From an uncultured Lachnospiraceae bacterium (GTDB lineage: Bacteria; Bacillota; Clostridia; Lachnospirales; Lachnospiraceae), in assembly GCA_947382625.1 (NCBI GenBank), contig CANDAG010000003.1, forward strand, positions 62,001 to 126,000: a DNA stretch of 64,000 nt, given 5' to 3'. Shown in pieces: positions 52,067 to 60,350 of this stretch. Each line of letters opens with the position of its first letter. Position 1 is the stretch's first letter. The position numbers were made by a program, and so were the translations under genes. Under the pieces are notes generated by a model, which saw nothing but the letters and a program-made list of their open reading frames with translations, searched no databases and had not been told where the DNA came from.

Positions 52067-52110
52067 ATCAGACACCGATATGTTTCGCGAATCGGCTTAT
52101 CGATCAACAA
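52067..52110 (+). repeat. Hairpin repeat family, site E
   Basis: Begins on the base after the CPBP stop: ATCAGACACCGAT, ATGTTTCGCGA, ATCGGCTTATCGATCAA. Stem CCGAT/ATCGG is perfect. Followed immediately by a separate terminator. Confidence 0.65.
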
Positions 52111-52111
52111 A

Positions 52112-52143
52112 GGGGCTTAATTCCTTTTCACGAATTAAGCCCC
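52112..52143. terminator. Bidirectional terminator between CPBP and VanW genes
   Basis: GGGGCTTAATTC (52112-52123) pairs perfectly with GAATTAAGCCCC (52132-52143) around an 8-nt loop, between convergent genes. Confidence 0.8.
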
Positions 52144-52153
52144 TGTCTTATCA

Positions 52154-52996
52154 TTATGCATCCTGCTTCTGCACAAAGCTTACGGTCAACACGCCATCCT
52201 TTACTGTGGCGTTTATCACAATGGTGAAGTCAAATTGATTGGTAAAGGTCAAATCCTTATATCCTTCCACAATAGCCGAATCCAGCCCCTTCGGAACATA
52301 ATCCACCGGAAGGGAATGAGCATATCTTTCGGTAGGAGTGATCCCTGCAAGAAGCATGGCCACATAAATCGTAGAGGAAACCTGACAGATCCCGCCGCCT
52401 ACGCTCGAAACCACCCTTCCTCCGGCAAAGGAAGGCGCCACCACATAGCCGTTTGCAAGCGTCCTGCTGCCGATAGAATTGCTGAAGGAAAACTTTTCGC
52501 CGGGCGCGATCTCCATTCCGTTGATCATAGAAGCCGCCAGATTCACATTGACAGCCCTGTCCTCTGTCACATCATAGGAAGTCGAATAGCTGGAAAGAAT
52601 CCCCGCCTGGGGCTCTGTCCCTTTTTTATAAACGCCGCTTCTCCCTTCCTTCTGTCCGCAGGTAATATAGTGAATATAATAGCTGCTCAGATCCTTTACC
52701 CCATATACGGGAAGAAGATCAAGGTTGTTTAACATATAGGCCTTTACATGAAAGGAAGCGTTTCCGCTCCGCCCCTCTTTCATACCCACATTGATAAAAT
52801 GCTCCAAAAGCGCTGTGGGATCATTTCCGAGAGTCTGTCTTAAGTCAGCGTAGGCATTATAATAATATTCAGCATCAAATACGGCAGAATAATCTGTCAA
52901 TCTGTTTTCAGCTGCCCTCAGTGGCACAGGCAGGGCTGATACAACAAATACAATCGTCAGAAGAAGGGCTAAGATTTTCTTTCCTTTGTTTATCAT
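52154..52996 (-). CDS. Exported VanW family protein with two N-terminal repeats
   Basis: 280 residues. Signal peptide (about 1-28). Two copies of a repeat of about 45-50 residues (about 38-82 and 84-127) with YYxxYxDLR / YMLNNLDLL and ending in KEGRSGNA and KEGRSGVY. Then a VanW domain (about 140-275) with SYDVTEDRAVNVNLAASMIN, PGEKFSFSNSIG, GGGICQVSSTIY and ATVKDGVLTVSF. VanW is a cell-wall-associated domain of unknown activity named after vancomycin clusters; nothing here links it to resistance. The repeat resembles surface modules of other Lachnospiraceae. Confidence 0.9.
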   Translation of the reverse strand: MINKGKKILALLLTIVFVVSALPVPLRAAENRLTDYSAVFDAEYYYNAYADLRQTLGNDPTALLEHFINVGMKEGRSGNASFHVKAYMLNNLDLLPVYGVKDLSSYYIHYITCGQKEGRSGVYKKGTEPQAGILSSYSTSYDVTEDRAVNVNLAASMINGMEIAPGEKFSFSNSIGSRTLANGYVVAPSFAGGRVVSSVGGGICQVSSTIYVAMLLAGITPTERYAHSLPVDYVPKGLDSAIVEGYKDLTFTNQFDFTIVINATVKDGVLTVSFVQKQDA

Positions 52997-53045
52997 GATA
53001 TTTTCCTTTCGTTAATAAATACTTAATAAATCCGGGCAGCACAAA

Positions 53046-53116
53046 AGCGGGTGATGGGAATCGAACCCACGTGTCCAGCTTGGAAGGCTGGTGTTCTACC
53101 ATTGAACTACACCCGC
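53046..53116 (-). tRNA. tRNA-Gly (anticodon TCC)
   Basis: 71-nt cloverleaf on the minus strand: acceptor GCGGGTG/CACCCGC, D-arm TAGTTCAATGGTAGAACA, anticodon stem with loop CTTCCAA (TCC), T-arm GTGGGTTCGATTCCCAT, discriminator T. CCA is not encoded. Confidence 0.97.
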
Positions 53117-53127
53117 AATATGTATCT

Positions 53128-53156
53128 ATTTTACAATCCCGGAATAAGGTTGTCAA
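53128..53156 (-). promoter_or_regulatory. Promoter of tRNA-Gly
   Basis: On the minus strand TTGACA (53156-53151), a 17-nt spacer and TAAAAT (53133-53128), 12 nt upstream of the tRNA 5' end. Confidence 0.75.
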
Positions 53157-53182
53157 GAATATATTTTTATCGTTTTATTGAT

Positions 53183-53902
53183 CTACGCAAAAAATTCCTC
53201 CAGAAGGCTTTCCAGTTCCTCCTGATGCTGACTCATCACCGGCTGCAGGTTCTCCTCCAAAGGTGCCCCCTGTGTCTGCTTCTGTTCCTCCTGCTTTGAT
53301 CCCTCCTTCGTCTCTAATTCCTTCAGAAGCTCCTTTCCATATTTTTCTCTCTTCTTTACCCCTTCCTCCATGGCATTTTCCTTTTCCGTTGCCAGACGGG
53401 GTGCCAGATAATTCTCCAGATAATCTGTCAGATTTATACGCAATACATCCTTTTTTTCCTGAAGATTGACCATCCCTGAAATAGAGAAATACAGATACAT
53501 CCCCAGTATACTGATCAGATAATAGGGTATAATCTGAAATAAAGTACTCCCTGCTGCCAGCAAAAGGCACACGGAGAGGCCTGTGATCAGTACGGAAAGC
53601 ATCATCAGCTGTCCGGAAATGTGATTTAACCACGACAGCTTTATTCCTGCAGCGCTGGTCTTTTGAAGAAACCTGTCCACAAATACCCCTGTGTTGACCA
53701 TTTTTCCGTTCAGCTTGTAATAACCGGCATATTTTTCCTTGCATTGATTTAACTGCTTATTTTTTGTCTCAGCCATATGATCTGAAGCAGAAATCATCCG
53801 GTGATAGATCACACCGGAGATGATCTGGCATATAATACTGAACAGCAGGGAAAATAATATCAAACCTGTAAGTGTTTTGTGTTCGATCAATATTGTAAGC
53901 AT
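53183..53902 (-). CDS. Membrane protein with acidic/Gln-rich C-terminal tail, unknown function
   Basis: 239 residues. Three TM segments (about 12-33, 93-117 and 119-140) and a cytoplasmic C-terminal tail of about 90 residues rich in Glu, Lys and Gln with coiled-coil character (EKYGKELLKELETKEGSK), ending in HQEELESLLEEFFA. No family recognised. Single gene, divergent from the TSCPD gene, upstream of tRNA-Gly. Confidence 0.75.
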   Translation of the reverse strand: MLTILIEHKTLTGLILFSLLFSIICQIISGVIYHRMISASDHMAETKNKQLNQCKEKYAGYYKLNGKMVNTGVFVDRFLQKTSAAGIKLSWLNHISGQLMMLSVLITGLSVCLLLAAGSTLFQIIPYYLISILGMYLYFSISGMVNLQEKKDVLRINLTDYLENYLAPRLATEKENAMEEGVKKREKYGKELLKELETKEGSKQEEQKQTQGAPLEENLQPVMSQHQEELESLLEEFFA

Positions 53903-54092
53903 AATTCCTCCTTTTAAACCTGGTTCCTTCTTACATTATAATAAAATGAGATTTTTCCCTCAATAATTCAGGGGCTGTAAGTCCCCGTCATTTTTCAACA
54001 AAAATGCCGTTTTATGCTGGAAAGCGCAATTATTTTCTGCTATACTTATTTTCTATAGAAGAAACAGACTACAGAAAGGTACGAGGAATATT

Positions 54093-54341
54093 ATGACATA
54101 TCAGACAAAAGGCACTTGCTCAACTTCCATCGACGTAGAAGTTGAAAACGGAAAGATTAAATTTGTTCAGTTTTTTGGAGGATGCAACGGCAATCTGAAA
54201 GGGATTTCCAGTCTTGTTACAGGCATGGAGATAGACGATGCCATTTCTAAACTAAAAGGGATCCGCTGCGGATTTAAACCTACCTCCTGTCCTGACCAGC
54301 TTGCACATGCTCTTGAACAGATCAAAGAAGGAAATTGCTAA
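54093..54341 (+). CDS. TSCPD domain-containing protein (TIGR03905 type)
   Basis: 82 residues. The whole protein is a TSCPD domain with the namesake PTSCPDQLAHALEQI and QFFGGCNGNLKGISSLV. The same domain forms the C-terminus of B12-dependent ribonucleotide reductases, where its cysteines act in thiol exchange. Stand-alone versions are common in clostridia and of unproven function. Three cysteines (C8, C30, C58-region) are conserved in pattern. Confidence 0.92.
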   Translation: MTYQTKGTCSTSIDVEVENGKIKFVQFFGGCNGNLKGISSLVTGMEIDDAISKLKGIRCGFKPTSCPDQLAHALEQIKEGNC

Positions 54342-54383
54342 TCTTTTGCTTGCAATAATTGCTAAATGGGAGGCTTCTCTTAT

Positions 54384-55472
54384 ATGAGCGACATTCAAAA
54401 AGTCAAAAAAATAGTTCTCACCGGCGGCGGGACAGCAGGGCATGTAACTCCTAATATTGCCCTGATCCCCTACCTTAAGGAATCCGGTTATGAAATTTCA
54501 TACATCGGCTCCTATGAAGGCATCGAGAAAAGACTAATCATCGATTTTGACATCCCCTACTATGGAATCGCTACCGGCAAATTCAGGCGTTATCTGGATC
54601 TTAAGAATCTCACGGATCCATTTAGGGTGATCAAAGGGTATGGCGAGGCCAAAAAGATACTGAAAAACATTCGGCCGGATGTAGTATTTTCAAAGGGCGG
54701 ATTTGTCAGTGTCCCGGTAGTCCGCGCGGCGGCGGCTTTGCATATTCCCTGCATCATCCACGAATCCGATATGACTCCGGGACTTGCCAACAAGCTCTGT
54801 ATCCCTGTGGCTAACAAGGTATGCTGCAATTTTCCCGAAACCATTTCCATGCTTCCGGAGGATAAGGCCGTACTGACAGGATCCCCGATCCGTGAAGAAC
54901 TCACAAAGGGCGATAAAATCGCTGCCTTAAATATGTGCGGCTTTACAGCCAACAAACCGGTCATCATGGTATTCGGCGGAAGCTTAGGAGCCGCATCGGT
55001 GAATGAGGCTGTGAGAAAAGCTCTCCCTTCTCTTCTGACGGATTTTCAGGTGGTTCATATCTGCGGGAAGGACAAAGTTGACGAAACACTTTTGAAGCAG
55101 GAAGGCTATGTTCAATTCGAATATGTAAAGGCTGAACTGAAGGATTTGTTTGCTATGGCCGACGTGGTGATTTCCCGTGCAGGCGCCAATTCCATCTGTG
55201 AGCTTTTAGCCCTCAAAAAACCGAATCTTCTGATCCCCTTATCTGCAGGAAGCAGCCGTGGCGATCAGATCCTGAATGCAAAATCCTTTGAATCCCAGGG
55301 ATTTTCCATGGTGATCGATGATGATTCCCTTACCCCGGAGCTTTTGGCTGAAAAGGCAATCGAGCTTTATTTTACAAGACAGACCTATATTGATGCTATG
55401 GGCAGAAGCAACCAGTTCGGTTCCATCAAGACCATCATGAAGCTGATTGAATCGGAAGTGAACAATTCTTAA
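54384..55472 (+). CDS. murG: UDP-GlcNAc:lipid I N-acetylglucosaminyltransferase MurG
   Basis: 362 residues, GT28. Makes lipid II at the inner face of the membrane. N-terminal glycine-rich loop LTGGGTAGHVTPN, then FSKGGFVSVPVVRAA, HESDMTPGLANK, the second G-loop VFGGSLGAASVNE and the UDP-GlcNAc site ISRAGANSICELLALKKP. Isolated from dcw genes, as in many Lachnospiraceae. ATG at 54384 is 10 nt after GGGAGG; ATG at 54366 is part of that site region. Confidence 0.96.
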   Translation: MSDIQKVKKIVLTGGGTAGHVTPNIALIPYLKESGYEISYIGSYEGIEKRLIIDFDIPYYGIATGKFRRYLDLKNLTDPFRVIKGYGEAKKILKNIRPDVVFSKGGFVSVPVVRAAAALHIPCIIHESDMTPGLANKLCIPVANKVCCNFPETISMLPEDKAVLTGSPIREELTKGDKIAALNMCGFTANKPVIMVFGGSLGAASVNEAVRKALPSLLTDFQVVHICGKDKVDETLLKQEGYVQFEYVKAELKDLFAMADVVISRAGANSICELLALKKPNLLIPLSAGSSRGDQILNAKSFESQGFSMVIDDDSLTPELLAEKAIELYFTRQTYIDAMGRSNQFGSIKTIMKLIESEVNNS

Positions 55473-55473
55473 G

Positions 55474-55495
55474 ACAGCTTATTGATTAAAATCAA
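55474..55495 (+). repeat. Hairpin repeat family, site F (tail only)
   Basis: ACAGCTTATTGATTAAAATC begins one nt after the murG stop codon. Only the conserved tail is present, with no partner for a stem. Confidence 0.45.
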
Positions 55496-55599
55496 ATGTC
55501 ATATTGTGTTGCAAATTACAATGTAATGATTTAGAATTAATACTACCAAATATGGAAATAGTTGGAATTCATCATTCAAAATGCAGGAACATAAATAAA

Positions 55600-55863
55600 A
55601 TGACAATAGATACCTTATGGCAATTGTTGGAAGAGCATCAAAACGAAACCTTTTACACCATAAAAAAACTTCCTTTCACATACACTGTGAAAGGAGGCGA
55701 GATTTTTGTGGACAGACGTTCCAAATCTATCACCAAGGCAACCTTCGGGCAGGCTCTGGACAAATTAAATGCAAATCCTGACACCATTACCGGCCCGAAA
55801 TCCCTCAATGTCTTTGGAGCTCCTTATATCTGGGCAATACTGAAAACCTTTGAAATTGTATAA
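55600..55863 (+). CDS. Small protein of unknown function
   Basis: 87 residues: TIDTLWQLLEEHQNETFYTI, then a strand-rich part (FTYTVKGGEIFVDRRSKSIT) and GPKSLNVFGAPYIWAIL at the C-terminus. This pattern occurs, from memory, in many Lachnospiraceae as an unnamed small protein often near DNA-handling genes. ATG at 55600 is preferred to the upstream TTG; AGGA is 12 nt away, so the start is only fairly sure. It converges with the SGNH-like gene, leaving 2 nt. Confidence 0.65.
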   Translation: MTIDTLWQLLEEHQNETFYTIKKLPFTYTVKGGEIFVDRRSKSITKATFGQALDKLNANPDTITGPKSLNVFGAPYIWAILKTFEIV

Positions 55864-55865
55864 AT

Positions 55866-56939
55866 TTAATCATAAATATCTACCTTGATCCTGTCCTCGT
55901 AAGGCAGTACCAGCTTTTCTACTGTCTCGTAGGCCAGATCTCTCATTTCACTGATGTTTTGTTTATAATTTTGCGGATTGATCTGATGCTCTCCGCTGAT
56001 CAGACTGTCACAGATGTAATGGTTGATCTCCGGCGAAAAATGAAGGATATCCATATAATTTTCCAGATCAGTAATGATCTTTCTGTCATTCTGAAAATAA
56101 AACAGCTTCACATTCTGACAGGCAAGCAGAGTCTCCATTGCCTGCTCCATATTATAAAGGTAAGCCTCCGTATCCCCCTCCCGATAAATATTATCCCACC
56201 AGAGCATGGAATAGGGCGGAACAAACACATAAAATTCCGTTTCCGGGTGGGCAGTGATCCGGCTGGTAAGCAGCTCCAGATTTTCTCTCAGCAGATCCTC
56301 ATAATAGTTTTTTGGCTTCATCTCCGAAATGGAAGGCTTACGGATATACAATCCCAGTATCATATCCGAATTAAACTGCTTCCACTGAGACCAGTTATAG
56401 GAATTATTTTCATCATAATCCCCCATCACGGAATTGGCTACCAGATAGGGAATCTTTTCCATAAGCACACCCTTATTTAGCCAGTACTCCACATCATTTA
56501 TATAATTATCATCATACAGATACATGGGGCAGCCGGTAAGCTCATAGGTGGTTTCCGGGTCTGCCGTCAGTGCGGAAGGATCCAGATTATAAAAAACATA
56601 TTTCAGTTCCTGATGCTCAAAAGCAATATCCAGAAGATAACACAGATCCGCTGTAGCCCCATAGGAGCGGATGGCCTTGATGGACCTGCATCCAAATCCC
56701 TGGTCAAACCAGCCGTTATTATAATTTTCGGAAACAGAAGAGCCTGCGATCACGCTGTCATAATCAAATGTCTTAAGGGAACCCACACACTGGTATTCCT
56801 TGTCTGTAAGAACTGCCTTTAATCCTTTAAGAGGCTTGTGATACTGAAAAAAAGGATCAAAAACCACTACTGCCAGAACACATAACAGCAATAGAACACT
56901 GCTTCCTATGAAAAATTTCTTTAAAAATTTCTTAGCCAT
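55866..56939 (-). CDS. SGNH-like/DHHW-type protein paired with MBOAT acyltransferase
   Basis: 357 residues. N-terminal membrane anchor (about 8-28), then an extracytoplasmic domain with a GDSL-like first block VIAGSSVSENYNN (Ser about 67), block YVFVPPYSMLWWDN and the C-terminal DILHFSPEINHYICD, containing the Asp-x-x-His pattern. It lies downstream of an MBOAT gene on the same strand, matching acyl-transfer pairs such as PatA/PatB or AlgI/AlgX, in which an MBOAT exports acetyl and an SGNH enzyme moves it to a polysaccharide. Substrate unknown. Confidence 0.8.
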   Translation of the reverse strand: MAKKFLKKFFIGSSVLLLLCVLAVVVFDPFFQYHKPLKGLKAVLTDKEYQCVGSLKTFDYDSVIAGSSVSENYNNGWFDQGFGCRSIKAIRSYGATADLCYLLDIAFEHQELKYVFYNLDPSALTADPETTYELTGCPMYLYDDNYINDVEYWLNKGVLMEKIPYLVANSVMGDYDENNSYNWSQWKQFNSDMILGLYIRKPSISEMKPKNYYEDLLRENLELLTSRITAHPETEFYVFVPPYSMLWWDNIYREGDTEAYLYNMEQAMETLLACQNVKLFYFQNDRKIITDLENYMDILHFSPEINHYICDSLISGEHQINPQNYKQNISEMRDLAYETVEKLVLPYEDRIKVDIYD

Positions 56940-56950
56940 AAAAATTTATC

Positions 56951-57006
56951 CCCAGCTTATTGGTCAAGTACCGCCACGCTTCATCAGCGGCTTATTGATT
57001 AAAAAT
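56951..57006 (+). repeat. Hairpin repeat family, site G
   Basis: A tail fragment CCCAGCTTATTGGTCAA is followed by a full copy TACCGCCACGCTTCATC, then AGCGGCTTATTGATTAAA. Stem is CCGC/GCGG, a compensated change from CCGAT/ATCGG. The TAA stop codon of the MBOAT gene (minus strand, 56999-57001) is part of the tail. Confidence 0.65.
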
Positions 57007-58495
57007 TAAAGTAAATAAAAGTACTTACCTGTGAAAAAGAAATCACACACCATACAAAAATAATCGTTACAAAGACACAAAGCTTTGTATCAAGAGGATG
57101 CTCCTCTATGATCTGTACTGCATTTTTACGGGTGAGTACAAAGGAGCTGATCACAAGAAGTACAATAAATACTGCTACAAAGGCATACTGAAGAAGCTCC
57201 GGCGCCGCTAAATTAACTACCTGCTTTATCAGATAAAATTCCGGTATGTCCAGCTTTGCTGCCACCTTATAAATATATCCTGTATTTTTAAAGGCAAAAA
57301 TATTCCTGAACATCTGAAAGGCGTCCGCCATACTCTCACTCCGGAAAAAATACAGAGAAAGATTAAAAAATCCAAAGGTAAAGAGCCACCCCAGCCATCT
57401 GGGGATATAGATTCTGGCAGGAACCCTTTCAGCGCTTCCCTTTACGCCTACAATGCCAAGATTGTCCCAGATTACCAGAAGTCCCTGCATGGTTCCCCAT
57501 GCCACATAAGTCCAGTTCGCCCCATGCCAGAGACCGCTTAAAAAGAATACCATGAAGGTATTTATGATGGTTCTTGCCTTTCCCTTCCTGCTTCCTCCCA
57601 AAGGAATATAAACGTATTGGATAAAAAAACGGGACAGCGTCATATGCCACCTTTGCCAGAGCTCCTTTACACTGCAGGCCTTATAGGGGGAGTTAAAGTT
57701 CACCGGAAGCTCAATATTGAACATTTTTCCAAGACCCTTGGCCATATCACTGTAACCGCTGAAATCAAAGTAGATTTCAAAGGTATAGGCAAGGATCACC
57801 AGTAATGTAGTGGGCGTATCCAAAAAAGCAGTCTGCTCAAAACCAAAATTGACAGGCAAAGCCAGCACATCAGCCAAAAGCACCTTTTTTCCAAGGCCGA
57901 TGGTAAATAGCACAATTCCTTTTGCAAAATGATCCGCATTCAGACTCCGGTTACTCCTGTCCTCAAACTGAGGCATCATTTCCTTATACAAAACAATAGG
58001 CCCTGCGATCAGCTGCGGAAAAAAAGTAACAAAGGTAAGATAGTTAATGAAGCTGTAATGCTCTGCCTTCCCTGAGCATCTGTCAATAATATAGGACAGC
58101 TGCTGGAAGGTAAAAAAGCTGATCCCCAGAGGAAGGACAATGTGCTTCAGGTTAAAGCCTGTATGGAATACCTGATTGATATTCTCAAAAAAGAAATCAT
58201 AGTACTTAAAGTAGAATAAAAATCCCAGATTCAGTGCAATTCCAAGAATAAATCCGATCTTTCCCATCCTTTTGGAATGAAAAGTCTTCATCAAAAAGCT
58301 GATCAGATAATTTCCCAGAATACTTACAACAATGACTCCCAGATAATAAACATTAAAATACCCGTAGAACCATAATGACATACCTGCCAGAAACAGCTTT
58401 GCAGGCTCATAGAATTTAAAATGATTCAGGGTATACCAGCCAAGTAATGTGACCGGCAGGAATATGAATATAAAAATATAGGAATTAAACAGCAT
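56999..58495 (-). CDS. MBOAT family O-acyltransferase (DltB/AlgI-like)
   Basis: 498 residues, about eleven TM segments. MBOAT hallmark: active-site His in FLSGLWHGANWTYVAWG (about residue 326), plus the upstream RWHMTLSRFFIQYVYIPLGG and FDFSGYSDMAKGLGKMFNIELP typical of the AlgI group. It carries acyl groups across the membrane for polysaccharide O-acetylation, with the SGNH-like protein downstream. No dlt genes, so D-alanylation is unlikely. Confidence 0.94.
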   Translation of the reverse strand: MLFNSYIFIFIFLPVTLLGWYTLNHFKFYEPAKLFLAGMSLWFYGYFNVYYLGVIVVSILGNYLISFLMKTFHSKRMGKIGFILGIALNLGFLFYFKYYDFFFENINQVFHTGFNLKHIVLPLGISFFTFQQLSYIIDRCSGKAEHYSFINYLTFVTFFPQLIAGPIVLYKEMMPQFEDRSNRSLNADHFAKGIVLFTIGLGKKVLLADVLALPVNFGFEQTAFLDTPTTLLVILAYTFEIYFDFSGYSDMAKGLGKMFNIELPVNFNSPYKACSVKELWQRWHMTLSRFFIQYVYIPLGGSRKGKARTIINTFMVFFLSGLWHGANWTYVAWGTMQGLLVIWDNLGIVGVKGSAERVPARIYIPRWLGWLFTFGFFNLSLYFFRSESMADAFQMFRNIFAFKNTGYIYKVAAKLDIPEFYLIKQVVNLAAPELLQYAFVAVFIVLLVISSFVLTRKNAVQIIEEHPLDTKLCVFVTIIFVWCVISFSQVSTFIYFNF

Positions 58496-58614
58496 CTTCG
58501 GGTCTCCTTCGGACTCTATATTAACATAGATTTACATATTTTGTCTAATGGATGGTAATACTTAGGAATAGTTTAAGAAAGGTGATGTTACTTTTTCAGG
58601 TATGACATAAGGCC

Positions 58615-58750
58615 GCCCGGACAGAGGTAAAGCCCTGCGTCGCCACGCTTTCGCTCTACAAAAACGCAGCGGACGCTAAGCTCGTAAAAAACCTCGCTAA
58701 ACGCCGGCGTTTTTGAAAGGACTCCTTAAGAGCTTTACCTCTGTCCGGGC
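58615..58750. repeat. 136-bp element with perfect 19-bp inverted ends
   Basis: GCCCGGACAGAGGTAAAGC (58615-58633) is exactly complementary to 58732-58750. The interior holds a second hairpin CTGCGT/ACGCAG (58635-58640 with 58664-58669), a 10-bp palindrome ACGCCGGCGT (58701-58710), and a CGCCACGCTTTCG stretch resembling repeat sites B and G. No protein is encoded. It fills most of the 296-bp gap between the divergent MBOAT and DUF4358 genes. Candidates: a MITE-like element or a structured RNA. Confidence 0.75.
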
Positions 58751-58791
58751 TGGTTTATTGGCTTGCCTGTAAAAAGTAATAGGGTAATTCT

Positions 58792-59403
58792 ATGAAAAAG
58801 TGTTCTCTATCTATTATGGTAATTTTTTTACTTCTTATAACCGGGTGTGGGAGTGATCGTGATCCGGCGGGGGATCACGCCTATGTCCGTGACGGGAATG
58901 GGGAAGAGGGGGCTGTGGATGTTCTTCAGGCGGGGAGCCGGTATAAGATTGTAGGACCTATGGACGATCTGAAGGACGCCGTTGTGGATATTCTGGGTGA
59001 AAATTATTGGCCGGATACCTTACTCACTGCAGAGGAGCTGGCAGAGCGCACAGGTATTTCCGAAAATATGTATGAGGATTATCTGGCAGAATATCAGCAT
59101 ACGGAGGCAGGTATTGATATGATGATCCTCATTAAGGCTAAGGAAAATGAGGTTGAAAATGTGGAAAATTATCTGAATCAGTACCGGGATATCCTTCTGA
59201 AGATTTATGAGCAGCAGCCTCAAAATGAGTCTAAGGTTTTTGCCTCCCGGATAGAGGTTATTGATAATTATATCTGCTATGTTCAGCTAGGGGCTGATAT
59301 TACTTCCTTTCAAGAAGAGGATAGTGAAGAAATGATAGCTCACTGCCAGCAGGAAAATGAGAGGGCTCTGGATATTATTGAAAAGAGGATTTTTAATCCT
59401 TAA
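58792..59403 (+). CDS. DUF4358 lipoprotein
   Basis: 203 residues. Lipobox LITGC (Cys about 19). Mature part matches the DUF4358 pattern: LTAEELAERTGISENMYEDY, a central strand EAGIDMMILIKAKENEVENV and YLNQYRDILLKIYEQQ, ending with a helix. DUF4358 proteins often lie next to MBOAT/SGNH genes in Lachnospiraceae, as here, so a role in the same surface acylation is plausible but unproven. Confidence 0.85.
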   Translation: MKKCSLSIMVIFLLLITGCGSDRDPAGDHAYVRDGNGEEGAVDVLQAGSRYKIVGPMDDLKDAVVDILGENYWPDTLLTAEELAERTGISENMYEDYLAEYQHTEAGIDMMILIKAKENEVENVENYLNQYRDILLKIYEQQPQNESKVFASRIEVIDNYICYVQLGADITSFQEEDSEEMIAHCQQENERALDIIEKRIFNP

Positions 59404-59515
59404 ATATCTCATATAAAAATGCATATAAAAAGTTTATTTGCAGGCTGTTCTTCAAAGACTGGTTCCTATATAATAAAAAGAAAAACAGGTGAACCTGGCT
59501 TTGAAAGGATAAAGG

Positions 59516-60274
59516 ATGATGAAAAAACTCATATCATGGAATGTAAATGGGCTCCGCGCCTGTGTGGAAAAAGGATTTCTGGATTTTTTTCATGAGGTTG
59601 ATGCGGACATTTTTTGCCTGCAGGAAACCAAGCTTCAGGAAGGGCAGATCAGGCTGGATCTTCCCGGTTATCATCAATACTGGAATTATGCGGAAAAGAA
59701 GGGATATTCTGGAACCGCCATTTTTACAAAGGAAGAACCTTTGTTAGTTTCCTATGGCCTGGGGATAGAAAAGCACGATCATGAAGGACGGGTGATCACT
59801 CTGGAATTCGATTCCTTCTACATGATCACTGTTTACACCCCTAATTCCCAGGATGAACTGAAGCGATTGGATTACCGGATGGAATGGGAGGATGATTTTC
59901 TTAAATATCTGAAATCTCTGGAAAAAAAGAAGCCTGTGATCGTATGCGGGGATATGAACGTTGCCCATAAGGAAATAGATCTTAAGAATCCGAAGACAAA
60001 CCGAAGAAACGCAGGCTTTACCGATGAAGAGAGAGATAAATTTACGGCTCTTTTGGAGGCCGGATTCACGGATACCTTCCGCTATTTTTATCCTGATCTG
60101 GAAGGCGCCTACTCCTGGTGGTCCTATCGCTTTAAAGCAAGAGAAAAGAATGCAGGATGGCGTATCGATTACTTTGTTGCATCACAATCCTTAAATGCAT
60201 CTCTGGAAGACGCCTGTATTTACAAGGATATTTTCGGTTCCGATCACTGCCCGGTGGGACTTATTGTTAAATAG
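59516..60274 (+). CDS. xth: Exodeoxyribonuclease III / AP endonuclease
   Basis: 252 residues. Cleaves at abasic sites and trims 3' ends in base-excision repair. EEP-fold motifs: [54 protein letters not shown] and GSDHCPVGL with metal and catalytic residues in place. Length is standard. Two ATGs in a row; the second (59519) is better spaced from AAAGGA. Confidence 0.96.
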   Translation: MMKKLISWNVNGLRACVEKGFLDFFHEVDADIFCLQETKLQEGQIRLDLPGYHQYWNYAEKKGYSGTAIFTKEEPLLVSYGLGIEKHDHEGRVITLEFDSFYMITVYTPNSQDELKRLDYRMEWEDDFLKYLKSLEKKKPVIVCGDMNVAHKEIDLKNPKTNRRNAGFTDEERDKFTALLEAGFTDTFRYFYPDLEGAYSWWSYRFKAREKNAGWRIDYFVASQSLNASLEDACIYKDIFGSDHCPVGLIVK

Positions 60275-60292
60275 ATACAACTTATTCAAATT

Positions 60293-60321
60293 AAGGACAG
60301 CCCTTTAAATGAGCTGTCCTT
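60293..60321. terminator. Terminator between exonuclease III and PII genes
   Basis: AAGGACAGC pairs perfectly with GCTGTCCTT around an 11-nt loop between convergent genes. Confidence 0.75.
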
Positions 60322-60350
60322 GTCTGTTCTATAGCACTTTTTATAGAATT

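Noticed and set aside
52154-52996. Vancomycin resistance determinant
   Set aside because: The VanW domain alone is common in susceptible clostridia. No vanH, vanA/B/D ligase, vanX or vanRS genes are present.
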